Source of the DNA: Rugosimonospora acidiphila
GTDB taxonomy: Bacteria > Actinomycetota > Actinomycetes > Mycobacteriales > Micromonosporaceae
Reading direction: 5' to 3'
NCBI RefSeq assembly: GCF_039543385.1
Contig: NZ_BAABJQ010000006.1
Span: 1-64,000, forward strand
Length of the DNA: 64,000 nt
Positions 45,180-56,243 of the stretch are shown piece by piece. The notes beneath the pieces were generated by a model. That model was not told the origin of the DNA and did not search any database. It saw nothing but the letters and a program-made list of their open reading frames with translations. Both the position numbers and the translations under genes were made by a program. Position 1 is the stretch's first letter. The number at the start of each line of letters is the position of its first letter.

Positions 45180-46893
45180 CCTCGTCAGGCGCTGGCGCTC
45201 GCAGGCGCCGGTGATGATCGACATCGATGCGGAGCCGGGCGCTCAGCTGCGCTTCTGGCGGCGCCCGCACCCGGTGACCGTGATCGCCCGGGTGGCCCTG
45301 CTGGTCCTGGTCGGCGCGCAGTGCGTGGCCGCCACGCACGACGCACCGTGCGTGCTCTGGGCCGTGCTGCTGGGCATCGCCGCCGTCCCCGCGCTGGTGC
45401 TGCCCCAGCACCGGGTGGTCGGTCCGCTGAGCCGGCTGGCCGAGGTGCTGATCACCTGCCTCGCCACCGATGTCATCGTGGCGCACGCGGCGCACGGCAC
45501 GCCGCCGCTGACCGGCAACGCCGCCGCCCAGGCCACCCTGCCCTACCTGCTGGTGCCGCTGGTGGCCGCCGCCCTGTACCGGCGCCACCTCGAGGCACTG
45601 GTGCTGTTCGTGGTGGCCGCGGCCGCGCTCGCCGGTCTGGGCGCCGCCGACCATCGTCTGTCCCACTACGACTACCTGCTGGTCACCGTGCTGTGGCTGC
45701 TGCTGGCCGGGCTGGCCGCAGCGGTCACCGCCACCCTGCAGCGCAGCCTGCTCGACCATCGGGAGCTGCCGCAGCCCTACGCCGAGGCGACCCGGCTGCT
45801 GACCCAGCTGCGTAGTGTCGCCCGCCAGCTGCCCGGCGCGACCCTCGATCCCGGCGGGCTCGCCGAGCACCTGATCGAGGAGGTCCGCGCCGCGGCCCCC
45901 GCCGACCGCGCCGCCGTGCTGTCCGCGAGCGGGGGCTCCCGGCTGGTGGTGCTCGCCCAGTCCGGGCTGGAGCGCATCGACTGGGAGACCAACCTCGACT
46001 CCGACTCCGGGATCGGGGAGGCCTGGGCCACCCAGCAGCCCCAGTCACTCCCGCGCTCGCAGGCCCGCTCGCACCCGGGCGGCGACGTGTCCGCCCTGGT
46101 GGTGCCGCTGGTCGCCGGGGTCCGTACGGTCGGGCTGCTGGTCATTGAGGCGGACACCGCCGGCGCGTACCCGCCGAATTTGCGGGAACGGGTGGCCAAT
46201 CTGGCCGCGCCGGCCGCACTGCGGCTGGAGGCCGCTCTGCTGTTCGACGAGGTCCGCTCCCTGGCGACCAATGAGGAGCGGCAGCGGCTGGCCCGGGAGA
46301 TCCACGACGGGGTGGCCCAGGAACTGGTCATGGTCGGGTACGGCATCGACAACACGCTGGCCGTGCTGCCCGAGGACGCCAAGGACGCCATGGACGAGCT
46401 GCGTACCCTGCGCGCCGAGGTGACCCGGGTCATCACCGAGCTGCGGCTGTCCCTGTTCGAGCTGCGTACCGAGGTCGACCGGCACGGCGGGCTGGCCGCG
46501 GCCATCGCCGAGTACGCCCGGGCGGTCGGCGCCTCGGCCGGCTTCCGGGTGAACCTGTCGCTGGACGAGTCCACCGCCCGGCTTCCGGCCGCGGTCGAGG
46601 CGGAGCTGCTACGGATCGCGCAGGAGGCGATCACGAACGCGCGAAAGCACGCGGGAGCAAGCAATCTATGGGTCACCTGCGTGGTGGACCCGCCATTTGC
46701 GCAAATCGAAGTGTCGGATGACGGTCACGGCATAGCTGACCAGCGCCCGGAGGGTCGCTACGGCCTTGCAATCATGGCAGAAAGAGCGGAACGTATCCGG
46801 GGCCGATTGGAGATCAGCCCACGTCCACCGAACGGCACGACGGTGGCAGTGGTGCTGGGTACCCCGCTGAGACGGGGCGCCTCGTCCGGCTAG
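45169..46893 (+). CDS. Sensor histidine kinase (NarL/DesK type) with GAF domain
   Basis: 574 residues. Five or six N-terminal membrane helices (residues about 35-190), a GAF-like domain (about 205-355) and a HisKA_3/HATPase unit with phosphorylatable H379 in LAREIHDGVAQELVMVGYGI and N box AITNARKHAGA. GAF ligand unknown. Its ATG overlaps the fadD15 stop by 11 bp. The NarL-type response regulator gene begins 121 bp after it and is the obvious partner. Confidence 0.93.
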   Translation: MAADLVRRWRSQAPVMIDIDAEPGAQLRFWRRPHPVTVIARVALLVLVGAQCVAATHDAPCVLWAVLLGIAAVPALVLPQHRVVGPLSRLAEVLITCLATDVIVAHAAHGTPPLTGNAAAQATLPYLLVPLVAAALYRRHLEALVLFVVAAAALAGLGAADHRLSHYDYLLVTVLWLLLAGLAAAVTATLQRSLLDHRELPQPYAEATRLLTQLRSVARQLPGATLDPGGLAEHLIEEVRAAAPADRAAVLSASGGSRLVVLAQSGLERIDWETNLDSDSGIGEAWATQQPQSLPRSQARSHPGGDVSALVVPLVAGVRTVGLLVIEADTAGAYPPNLRERVANLAAPAALRLEAALLFDEVRSLATNEERQRLAREIHDGVAQELVMVGYGIDNTLAVLPEDAKDAMDELRTLRAEVTRVITELRLSLFELRTEVDRHGGLAAAIAEYARAVGASAGFRVNLSLDESTARLPAAVEAELLRIAQEAITNARKHAGASNLWVTCVVDPPFAQIEVSDDGHGIADQRPEGRYGLAIMAERAERIRGRLEISPRPPNGTTVAVVLGTPLRRGASSG

Positions 46894-47014
46894 GTGTCCT
46901 GTTGCGATCGACGCCCGGTCGACGATTAATCCTGTCGATACACTGCGCAGTCGTGGCACCACCGTCGCGTAGCCCGCGGCGGTTGTCATGGTCCAGAAGG
47001 GAAGATAATCCGCA

Positions 47015-47683
47015 ATGTCCACCAACGCGACGCCGACGGCACGTACCAAGGTACTACTCGTCGATGACCATGACCTCATCCGTAAGGGGCTGCGCCACGC
47101 CTTCGAGCGGGACCGGCAGTTCGAAGTCGTCGGTGAGGCCGCCACCGCCGCCGAGGCGATCCGCCAGGCCGGCGCGCTGCAACCCGACGTCGTGATCATG
47201 GATCTCCGGCTGCCGGACGGCAGCGGCCTGGAGGCCACCCGGGCACTGCGCAAGTCGAGCAGCACCATGGGCATCGTGGTGCTGACCATGTACGCCGGAG
47301 ACGACCAGCTCTTCGGCGCGCTGGAGGCGGGCGCCAGCGCCTTCGTTCCGAAGACCGCGCCGGCCGACGAGGTCGTCGCCGCGGCCAGGCATGCCGCGAG
47401 CGCGCCGAGCGCCTTCACCGCGGCCGACCTGGCCGAGGCGATGAAGCGCCGGCTGGCGCCGACCGGGCCGCAGCTGTCCCCGCGCGAGGGCCAGGTACTG
47501 CGCCTGCTCGCCGACGGGATGAGCGTGGCCGGCATCGCCAAGCAGCTGTTCGTCAGCGAGTCGACGGCCAAGACGCACATCTCGAAGCTGTACGAGAAGC
47601 TGGGCGCCGCCAACCGGGCGCAGGCGCTGATGACCGCCCTGCGGCTCGGCCTGCTCGAGGCCCCCGACGCGCCCAAGTTCTGA
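47015..47683 (+). CDS. NarL/FixJ-family response regulator
   Basis: 222 residues. Receiver domain with D63 phosphoacceptor in VVIMDLRLPDGSG and K109-equivalent in FVPKTAP; C-terminal LuxR-type helix-turn-helix LSPREGQVLRLLADGMSVAG and STAKTHISKLYEKLG. ATG follows AAGGGAAGA. Activated by the upstream kinase; its regulon is unknown but likely tied to fatty-acid or envelope status. Confidence 0.93.
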   Translation: MSTNATPTARTKVLLVDDHDLIRKGLRHAFERDRQFEVVGEAATAAEAIRQAGALQPDVVIMDLRLPDGSGLEATRALRKSSSTMGIVVLTMYAGDDQLFGALEAGASAFVPKTAPADEVVAAARHAASAPSAFTAADLAEAMKRRLAPTGPQLSPREGQVLRLLADGMSVAGIAKQLFVSESTAKTHISKLYEKLGAANRAQALMTALRLGLLEAPDAPKF

Positions 47684-47822
47684 TCGGAGGAGTCGGGGGG
47701 CGAATCGAGGTGGACCTACGTCTTCCCTCCGCCTCGTTTCTCCCCCCGATCCCCCGCGACCCCGCTCCACCACCGAATGGGTCGGGGCGTGGGGATCCGG
47801 ACGGCCAGCGGACGGCCCGGCG

Positions 47823-48968
47823 CTACCCCACCGGCCGCAGCAGCTCGCCCATCCGCCGCGCCAACAGCTCCCAGCGCCAGTTCGCGTCGACCCAGGCCCG
47901 GCCGGCCTCGCCCATCCTCCGCCGGAGCGCCGGGTCGGCCAGGAGCGTCGCCAGCCGGTCGGCGATCGCCGGGACGTCCCTGCCGTCGACAACGAACCCG
48001 GTCTCCCCCTCCCGTACCGCGTCCGGGGCGCCGCCCGAGTCACCGGCCAGCACAGGCAGCCCGGTGGCCGACGCCTCCAGGTAGACCATGCCCAGCCCCT
48101 CGACGTCCAGCCCGCGGTGGCGGGTGCGGCACGGCATGGCGAAGACATCACCGGCGGCGAAGTGCAGCGGCACCTCCGGCCAGGTGATCTCACCGGTGAA
48201 CACGACGTGGTCGTCGACCCCCGTGGCACGGGCCAGCCGGCGCAGCGAGTCGCCGTACGGGCCGCCGCTGACGATCAGCAGCGCGGCGTCGGGTACCCGC
48301 CGGCGCACCTCGGGCAGCGCCCGGATCAGCATGTCCTGGCCCTTGCGGGGAACCAGCCGGGACACGCACACGATCACCGGCCGGTCGGACAGCCCGTACC
48401 GGGACCGCACCTCGGACCCGTCCAGGCCGGGGTGGAAGGAGTCGGTGTCCACCCCCGGCGCCAGCCGGACCAGCTCGGTCCGGCCGGCGAGCGCCGGGGC
48501 CAGCCGGCGTTGGAAGTAGTCCCCCAGGTAGGTCACCACGTCGACCCCGTCGCCGATGCGCCGCAGCAGCCCGCGCGCGCCGGGCAGGGCGGCCCATCCG
48601 GCCTCGTGGCCGTGGGTCTGCGCCACCGCCCGCACGACCCCGGTCCGCCGGCGCAGGCCGGCGGCGAGCAGCCCGAGCGGCGCGGCGGCGCCGAACCAGA
48701 CGGAGTCGCAGTCGTGCGCGCGGGCCAGTTCCGCCGCCCGGCGCGCCACCGCCGCAGTGGGCAGCAGCATGCCGGTGTCCTCCCGGACCACCTCGAACGG
48801 CTGCGCGGCGTCGAACTTCGCGGCCGGGCCGCGGTCGCCGGACGGCCAGGTCGAGGCGTAGACCACCAGGGAACCGGAGGGCTGGCGCACCGCGAGGTTG
48901 TGTACGAACTGCTGGATGCCGCCGGGCCGGGGCGGGAAATCGTTGGTCACCAGCAACGTGCGGGTCAC
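47823..48968 (-). CDS. pimB': PimB'-type GT4 mannosyltransferase
   Basis: 381 residues. GT-B fold: PPRPGGIQQFVHNLA at the N-terminus, APGVDTDSFHPG, CVSRLVPRKGQDMLIRALPE and donor-site E-x7-E in DVEGLGMVYLEASATGLPV. In mycobacteria PimB' adds the second mannose to phosphatidylinositol mannoside. Location near fadD15 and plsC matches the mycobacterial envelope-gene order. GTG start at 48968. It is convergent with the response regulator gene. Confidence 0.87.
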   Translation of the reverse strand: MTRTLLVTNDFPPRPGGIQQFVHNLAVRQPSGSLVVYASTWPSGDRGPAAKFDAAQPFEVVREDTGMLLPTAAVARRAAELARAHDCDSVWFGAAAPLGLLAAGLRRRTGVVRAVAQTHGHEAGWAALPGARGLLRRIGDGVDVVTYLGDYFQRRLAPALAGRTELVRLAPGVDTDSFHPGLDGSEVRSRYGLSDRPVIVCVSRLVPRKGQDMLIRALPEVRRRVPDAALLIVSGGPYGDSLRRLARATGVDDHVVFTGEITWPEVPLHFAAGDVFAMPCRTRHRGLDVEGLGMVYLEASATGLPVLAGDSGGAPDAVREGETGFVVDGRDVPAIADRLATLLADPALRRRMGEAGRAWVDANWRWELLARRMGELLRPVG

Positions 48969-49005
48969 CGTGCCGCCTCACTACGCTCTGCCCCGCCGAA
49001 CTTGG

Positions 49006-50250
49006 TCATTGGGCTCCCCGGGCGTACGCCTTCGCCGCGGCGATGCGCTGCACGGTGGACGGGTGGCTGGCGAACAGCAGGTGCTCGATCCGGTTCGGAT
49101 CGGGGTCGGACAGGTTGATCGCGGACAACCGCGCGTGCGTGGCGACGAACGTGTCCGGATCCCGGGTCAGCGCGAGCGCGTGCGCGTCGGCGCGCGCCTC
49201 GACCTTCCGGGAGACCAGGCTCTGCGCCGGCCCGGTGACCAGGCCGGCCAGCGCGGCGACGGCCAGCAGCAGGGCCACCGAACGCGGCTCCGCGATGCTG
49301 GCCACGCCGGCCAGGCTCAGCAGCCCGTGCCAGAAGCCCAGCAGGTACACCGCGACGACCGCGGCGGCGGCGCCGAGCGCGCCCAGCACCGTACCGGTCA
49401 CCACGTCGCGGAGCTTGGCGTGGCCCAACTCGTGCGCGACCACGCTGCGTACCTCGGCCGGCTCGGCCCGGTCGATCAGGGTGTCGTACACGACTATGCG
49501 GCGGGTGGCCCCGAATCCGGACACATAGGCGTTGACCGCCCGGGTGCGCCGGGACGCGTCGGCCACCAGGACGTCCCGCACGGGTACCCGGTCGTCGGCC
49601 GCGAGCGTCAGCAGCTCGGTGCGCAGCGGGCCCTCGGCCATCGGCGTGAACTTGTTGAAGATCGGCTCGAAGATCACCGGGAACACGAAGGAGAGCAGCA
49701 CCGCCAGCCCGGCCGCCCCGGCCGCGCTGGCCGCCCACCACCAGTCGGGCACGTACCGGGCCACCGCGTAGAACGCCAGCAGCGCCAGGCCGCCGAGCAC
49801 GGCACTGACCGCGTACCCCTTGAGCAGGTCCACCGCCCAGCCGCCCCAGCCCTGGGTGGACAGCCCGTACCGGCGCAGGATCGTCCTGCGCCACACGGAG
49901 AACGGCAGGGTGAGCACGGAGGAGATGAGCAACACGGCGAGGCCGCCGAGCGCGGCCCGGGCGGCCCAGTTGCCGCCGAACAGCATGACGACCTTGGCCC
50001 CGAGGGAGGTCAGCCCGAGTACCAGGGCGATGACCAGCCCGATCGCCAGCGAGGCGTACGTGGCCGGACGCAGCTCGGCGTGGAACGCCCTCCCCCGCGA
50101 CACCTGGTCGGCCGGCAGCTCCCGCAGGGCGTCGAGCTGGTCGGCGCGGGGCGCCGGAACGCTGCGCCAGGGCACCATCACCAGCGCGGTCAGGCCGGCG
50201 GCCACGATCAGCACCACCAGGACCAGAACGGCGACCAACCGGGGCGTCAT
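49006..50250 (-). CDS. M48-family membrane metalloprotease (Ste24-like)
   Basis: 414 residues, about 8 membrane spans. Zinc motif HELGH at residues 273-277 (VAHELGHAKLRD), with the third ligand in EARADAHALALT near 350, and the family motif NAYVSGFGATRRIVVYDTLI. In this family substrates include CAAX peptides and misfolded membrane proteins; the bacterial target is unknown. ATG at 50250 overlaps the stop of the preceding low-complexity reading frame (TCAT). Confidence 0.88.
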   Translation of the reverse strand: MTPRLVAVLVLVVLIVAAGLTALVMVPWRSVPAPRADQLDALRELPADQVSRGRAFHAELRPATYASLAIGLVIALVLGLTSLGAKVVMLFGGNWAARAALGGLAVLLISSVLTLPFSVWRRTILRRYGLSTQGWGGWAVDLLKGYAVSAVLGGLALLAFYAVARYVPDWWWAASAAGAAGLAVLLSFVFPVIFEPIFNKFTPMAEGPLRTELLTLAADDRVPVRDVLVADASRRTRAVNAYVSGFGATRRIVVYDTLIDRAEPAEVRSVVAHELGHAKLRDVVTGTVLGALGAAAAVVAVYLLGFWHGLLSLAGVASIAEPRSVALLLAVAALAGLVTGPAQSLVSRKVEARADAHALALTRDPDTFVATHARLSAINLSDPDPNRIEHLLFASHPSTVQRIAAAKAYARGAQ

Positions 50251-50495
50251 GACCGGTTCTCCCGGGGTCGGCGCGTCGAGCCAGCCGCGATGAGCCCGGC
50301 CGGGACGAGACCGCCCGACGACCGTCGATCGCCCGCGGATCGGTCGCCCGCGGATCGGTCGCCCGCGGATCGGTAGCCTGCGGATCGGTCGCGCGAGAGC
50401 CGGTCGCCGGATCGCCGGTCGCCCGAGGGTCGGCCGCTGGCTGGCGGGCCGCTCGCTGGCCGGCCGTTCAGGCGTCGGCCGTTCGGGGGTCGCAT
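50247..50495 (-). CDS. Low-complexity leader reading frame with RSAGD repeats, uncertain gene
   Basis: 82 codons from ATG 50495 to a TGA that overlaps the M48 start (ATGA). The sequence is basic and repetitive (RSAGDRSAGDRSAGDRRSSGG). A -10 TACGAT at 50502-50507 lies six bases before the ATG, giving a leaderless promoter, so transcription and translation of this frame are plausible and could couple to the protease. It may be a leader peptide or repeat-expanded spacer; I do not see protein-family features. Confidence 0.35.
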   Translation of the reverse strand: MRPPNGRRLNGRPASGPPASGRPSGDRRSGDRLSRDRSAGYRSAGDRSAGDRSAGDRRSSGGLVPAGLIAAGSTRRPRENRS

Positions 50496-50679
50496 CCGAC
50501 CATCGTAGGGTCGCCGGTGCGGCCCGCCTCGCCCGCGGCGGCGCACCGGACGGCTCGGGACAGGCCGGGCACGTGCCGGGACGTGCCGGCTCGCCCGCCC
50601 AGGTCGGAGCCGGCGATCAGGGCCGCCCGGCCGGGTCGGAGCCGGCGGGCCGGCCGCCCGGCCGGGTCGAGGGCGGCGG
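50251..50679. other. Gap between M48 gene and small CxxC gene
   Basis: 429 bp. Holds the low-complexity leader frame and its promoter (right boundary near 50510) and a G/C-rich stretch with no other recognisable element. Confidence 0.5.
50327..50395. repeat. 15-bp tandem repeats
   Basis: Four or so copies of gatcggtcgcccgcg (three near-perfect, with one variant ggtagcctgc), just upstream of the M48 gene, within the leader frame above. Confidence 0.8.
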
Positions 50680-50883
50680 TCAGGCCGCCCGGGGTTGTTC
50701 CGGGCGGGATCGGGTCACCAGGCGTAGCCGGGGCACCATGCCGGCGTCGGCGAGCACGGCCAGGGCGGCCTGCTCCGATTCGTCCAGCTCGACTCCTGCC
50801 GGCGGGGCGCCCAGCAGGACACTTACCACGCACGCGCCGCACGCCGAGCCGCGCACTTCGCAGTTGTCACAGTCGATGAGCAT
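50680..50883 (-). CDS. Small CxxC protein
   Basis: 67 residues: MLIDCDNCEVRGSACGACVVSVLLG, four cysteines at 5, 8, 15 and 18 in two CxxC pairs, fitting zinc or iron-sulphur binding. Conserved in actinobacteria as far as I recall; function unknown. ATG start and consistent codon use. It lies just downstream of the NYN gene on the same strand. Confidence 0.75.
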   Translation of the reverse strand: MLIDCDNCEVRGSACGACVVSVLLGAPPAGVELDESEQAALAVLADAGMVPRLRLVTRSRPEQPRAA

Positions 50884-50929
50884 GTACGCAATGTAAGCGG
50901 GGGGTACGACAAAAATCGGCCGCGCGGGC

Positions 50930-52486
50930 TCAGCCTCGGGCCAGCCGTCGCAGCAGGGTCGGCGAGCCCAGCGGGTACGCGCCGTGCCGGCGCACGCCGT
51001 CGGCGACCTCCCGATCCGTAGAGATGACCACCACTGGCCGCCCGACCGGCTCGGCCCGGACCAGCCTGCGGATCAGCTCGTCGGCGGTCTCCCCCTTGCG
51101 CGAGAACAGCACGCGTACGCCACGCGGCGCCGGCGGCAGCCCGACCATCCGTTCGCTGCCGTCGAAGACCACGGTGACCTCGGCTCCGGTCTGTGCGGCG
51201 ATCCCGCCTAGCCCGCTGACCAGCCGGTTGCGCTGCTGTTCCAGGGAGATCTCCGGGAACCCGGTCTTCGTCACGTTGTACCCGTCGACGATCAGGTGCG
51301 CCTTGGGCAGCGCGAGCAGCTGGTCGAGCCGGACGGGATCGTCGGCGTCCAGGCCCCGTGCCCGGCCGGTTTCCGCCGAGCCCGGCCGTACCGCCGCCTC
51401 GTCGGCGACCACATCGGCGGGCAGCACCGAGGAGGGCTCCAGCGCCAGCTCGCGGCGCAGCCCGGCGGCGGCCTGCCCGATCGTCTCCAGCAGCAGCCAG
51501 AGCCGGGCGTCATCGACCTGCCGTGCCTCCTTGGCGGTCTGCCGGTTGGCGCCGATCGCCGCCTCGGCCTCGGCCAACCGCGCGCGCAGGCGGCGCACCT
51601 CGGCGTCGTGGTCGGCATTCTGCCGGCCGACCCGGCCTCGCTCGGTGGCCAGCAGCTCGTTGGCCCGCTTCTCCCGGGCCTGGAGCTCACGCTGGGCCCG
51701 GTGCAGCATCCGGTTCTCGTCGCGCAGGCCGGACGCTTCCTCGCGCAGCCGGGCCAGCTCGTCACGAAGCTTGTCCGCCTCAACCCGGGCCACCGCCCGG
51801 TCGTGTTCGGCGCGGGCGATCCGGTGCTCGGCTTCCCGGACCCGCTCGGTCACCGCGGCGCTGTCCGCCTCGGCGCGCACGGCCTCCCCCGCCGCCTCGA
51901 CCAGGGTCAGCCATCCGGCCGGCCGGATGAGGTAGGCCAGGGCGGCGATCTCCACGGGGTCGGCGGCCGCCGGGTGGACTCCCTCGCTGACGGCCTCGCC
52001 CAACTCGCCGGCGCTCTCCGCGACCCGCGCACCCACCCGCTGGCGGAACACCGGGTCGCCGGCCAGCTGGGCCGCGATCTGGGTGCCGCCGAGGCGGGCC
52101 CGGCGGGCCGGAGCGAACCGGGCGACCCGGCGCAGGGCCGTCGGCACCTCCTCGATCGGCATGTGGGTGAGCACGCCGGCGGCTGCGGAGATCACCCGCT
52201 GGCGTACCGCCTCGGGCAGCGTGGGCTCGGGCTGCCCGAGCTCGATGAGCTCAGACTCGGTGAGTCCAGACTCGGTGAGCTCAGACTCCGCCAGCTCAGA
52301 CTCGGCTAAGTCGGACTCGACCGGCTCGGACTCGCCCGCCGCGGACCCGACCGGCTCGGGCTCGACCGGGGTCCCCAGGTCAAGGTCGGGCAGGGATGAT
52401 TCGGACAATACAGACGAATTCGGCGCGCGCTCGGGCCCGGATTGCCCCATGGACTGGGGCTCGCCGTCGGGCACCTGCGCGGACAT
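50930..52486 (-). CDS. NYN-domain (YacP/Rae1-like) nuclease with coiled-coil region
   Basis: 518 residues from ATG 52486 (MSAQVPDGEPQSMG). Residues 30-90 are acidic with pentapeptide ESELx repeats; residues 220-345 form a coiled coil (RVREAEHRIARAEHDRAVAR onward); the C-terminal 160 residues are a NYN/PIN-like domain with HLIVDGYNVTKTGFPE, VTVVFDGSER and VVISTDREVADGVRRHGA. YacP/Rae1 relatives cut RNA, Rae1 on the ribosome. A reading frame that continues to 54301 is a product of antisense reading through the next gene, not part of this one. Confidence 0.85.
   Translation of the reverse strand: MSAQVPDGEPQSMGQSGPERAPNSSVLSESSLPDLDLGTPVEPEPVGSAAGESEPVESDLAESELAESELTESGLTESELIELGQPEPTLPEAVRQRVISAAAGVLTHMPIEEVPTALRRVARFAPARRARLGGTQIAAQLAGDPVFRQRVGARVAESAGELGEAVSEGVHPAAADPVEIAALAYLIRPAGWLTLVEAAGEAVRAEADSAAVTERVREAEHRIARAEHDRAVARVEADKLRDELARLREEASGLRDENRMLHRAQRELQAREKRANELLATERGRVGRQNADHDAEVRRLRARLAEAEAAIGANRQTAKEARQVDDARLWLLLETIGQAAAGLRRELALEPSSVLPADVVADEAAVRPGSAETGRARGLDADDPVRLDQLLALPKAHLIVDGYNVTKTGFPEISLEQQRNRLVSGLGGIAAQTGAEVTVVFDGSERMVGLPPAPRGVRVLFSRKGETADELIRRLVRAEPVGRPVVVISTDREVADGVRRHGAYPLGSPTLLRRLARG
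52250..52340. repeat. 15-bp repeats in NYN gene 5' end
   Basis: Several copies of gactcggtgagctca/gccagct type units encode ESELx repeats in the acidic N-terminal region. Confidence 0.6.
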
Positions 52487-52546
52487 CTGGTAATTGTCGC
52501 ATCGCCAGCGGGTACAGCGCCTCTCAGAAGTGTCGCACCTGGCCAG

Positions 52547-52552
52547 TACCGT
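52547..52552 (+). promoter_or_regulatory. -10 element of leaderless DnaQ/GIY-YIG promoter
   Basis: TACCGT, six bases upstream of GTG 52559, inside a 72-bp divergent region shared with the NYN gene. Confidence 0.5.
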
Positions 52553-52558
52553 CCGATC

Positions 52559-54328
52559 GTGCCGTCGATCTTCGTCCAGCAGACCATCGATCAGCTCCTT
52601 GACGATCCGGAGGCGAGGTCCCTGCGCGATACGACATTCGTTGTTGTCGATCTGGAGACCACCGGCGGTTCCCCCGACGACTGCGGCATCACCGAGATCG
52701 GCGCGGTGAAGACGCTCGGCGGCGAGGAACTCGGGGAATTCGGCACCCTGGTCAATCCCGACCAGCCGGTCCCGCCCTACGTCGCCGTGCTCACCGGGAT
52801 CACCACCGCGATGCTGGCCCCGGCGCCGCGGCTGCCCGAGGTCCTGCCGGCGTTCCTGGAATTCGCCAAGGGAGCGGTCTGGGTGGCCCACAACGCGCCC
52901 TACGACGTGGGCTTCCTCAAGGCCGCCTGCGCCCGGTTCGGCTACCCGTGGCCGCACCCGAAGGTGCTGGACACCGCCGCGCTGGCCCGCCGCGCGCTGA
53001 CCAAGGACGAGGTGCCCAACCGCAAGCTCGCCACCCTGGCCGGCTACTTCCGCACCCGGGTGCCCAGCCACCGCGCCCTCGACGACGCGCGCGCGACAGT
53101 GGACGTGCTGCACGGGCTGTTCGCCCGGCTCGCCGGTCACAAGGTGTTCACCCTCGGCGACGCGATCGAGTTCGCCCGGGCGGTCAGCCCGGTCCAGCGG
53201 AGCAAGCGCCACCTCGCTGAGGGCCTGCCGGATGTCCCCGGGGTGTACGTGTTCCGGGCACCGGACAACCGGCCGCTCTACGTCGGCACCAGCCGCTCCA
53301 TCGCCACCCGGGTGAAGTCCTACTTCACGGCCGCCGAGAAGCGGGCCAGGATCTCCGAGATGCTGACCGCCGCCAGCCGGGTGGAGGCCATCGAGTGCGC
53401 GCACTCGCTGGAGGCCGAGGTCCGTGAGCTGCGGCTGATCGCGGCCCACAAGCCGCCGTACAACCGGCGCTCGAAGTTTCCGGAGCGGGTGCACTGGCTG
53501 AGGCTGACCGCCGAGGCGTACCCCCGGCTGTCCGTGGTTCGCCAGTTGGGTGGCGACGCGGCCACGGAGGCGGGCAGCTATCTCGGCCCGTTCGCCTCGA
53601 CCAAGGCGGCCGAGCTGGCCGCCGCGGCGGTCTACGACGCCGTCCCGCTGCGCCAGTGCACGCACAAGCTGTCCACCCGCACGCCGCGGCCCGCCTGCGC
53701 GCTCGCCGAGCTGGGCCGTTGCCCGGCGCCGTGCGAGCACCGGATCTCGGTGGAGGAATACCAGGAGGTCGCCGCCCAGCCCTTCCGCACCGCCACCCGA
53801 GGCGACCTGGGTCCGCTCGTCGAGGCACTGCTGTCCCGCATCGACGGATTCGCCGCCGACCGGCGCTACGAGGAGGCCGGGGTGCTCCGGGGCCGGCTGG
53901 GCGCGCTGCTGCGGGCCACCATCAGGATGCAGCGGCTGCGCTCGCTGACCGTGATCGCCCAGCTGATCGCCGCCCGGCCGGCCACCCGGGGCGGATGGGA
54001 ACTGGCCGTGGTCCGGCACGGGCGGCTGGTCGCCGCCGGGACGTCCGCGCCCCGCGTCCACCCGCAGCCGACCATCGACGCGCTGCTGGCCAGCGCGGAG
54101 ACGGTCCGGCCGGGACCCGGCCCGACGCCGTGCGCCAGCGCCGAGGAGTCCGAGCGCGTGCTGGCCTGGCTGGAGCAGCCGGATGCCCGGTTGGTGGAAA
54201 TGTCGGAAGGTTGGTCCCTGCCCGCGGTGGGCGCCGGGCGGTTCCGTGACCTGCTCACAAAGGTGGAACGTGCGGCGACTCATCCGTACGTGCATCATCA
54301 TGTGACCGATCGGTCATCGGTTCACTAA
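52559..54328 (+). CDS. DnaQ-like exonuclease fused to GIY-YIG nuclease domain (Rv2191 type)
   Basis: 589 residues. N-terminal DEDDh 3'-5' exonuclease: VVVDLETTGGSPDDCGITEIG (about residues 27-47), HNAPYDVGFLKAAC, HRALDDARATVDV. From about residue 225 a UvrC-like GIY-YIG domain: PGVYVFRAPDNRPLYVGTSR, then KPPYNRRSKFPERVHWLRL. The C-terminal half includes Cys residues (ACALAELGRCPAPCEHR) and a UvrB-binding-like part. Probably a nucleotide-repair or processing nuclease. GTG start at 52559 by leaderless spacing. Counterpart of M. tuberculosis Rv2191 in gene order. Confidence 0.9.
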   Translation: MPSIFVQQTIDQLLDDPEARSLRDTTFVVVDLETTGGSPDDCGITEIGAVKTLGGEELGEFGTLVNPDQPVPPYVAVLTGITTAMLAPAPRLPEVLPAFLEFAKGAVWVAHNAPYDVGFLKAACARFGYPWPHPKVLDTAALARRALTKDEVPNRKLATLAGYFRTRVPSHRALDDARATVDVLHGLFARLAGHKVFTLGDAIEFARAVSPVQRSKRHLAEGLPDVPGVYVFRAPDNRPLYVGTSRSIATRVKSYFTAAEKRARISEMLTAASRVEAIECAHSLEAEVRELRLIAAHKPPYNRRSKFPERVHWLRLTAEAYPRLSVVRQLGGDAATEAGSYLGPFASTKAAELAAAAVYDAVPLRQCTHKLSTRTPRPACALAELGRCPAPCEHRISVEEYQEVAAQPFRTATRGDLGPLVEALLSRIDGFAADRRYEEAGVLRGRLGALLRATIRMQRLRSLTVIAQLIAARPATRGGWELAVVRHGRLVAAGTSAPRVHPQPTIDALLASAETVRPGPGPTPCASAEESERVLAWLEQPDARLVEMSEGWSLPAVGAGRFRDLLTKVERAATHPYVHHHVTDRSSVH

Positions 54329-54378
54329 TTAGGCTAGAAGGACAAGCACCGCGACCGGATCTGGCGAGGAGGTGAGTA

Positions 54379-56187
<1,809 letters not shown>

Positions 56188-56243
56188 TCCGACCGGATGA
56201 CCCACGCCAGCGCTTCGAGGCGGGGCCGATAGCCTTGGCGGTC

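Noticed and set aside
52487..54301. Extension of the NYN protein across the DnaQ/GIY-YIG gene
   Set aside because: The minus-strand frame stays open here, but its sequence is antisense to a clear exonuclease; the NYN start at 52486 fits the domain start.
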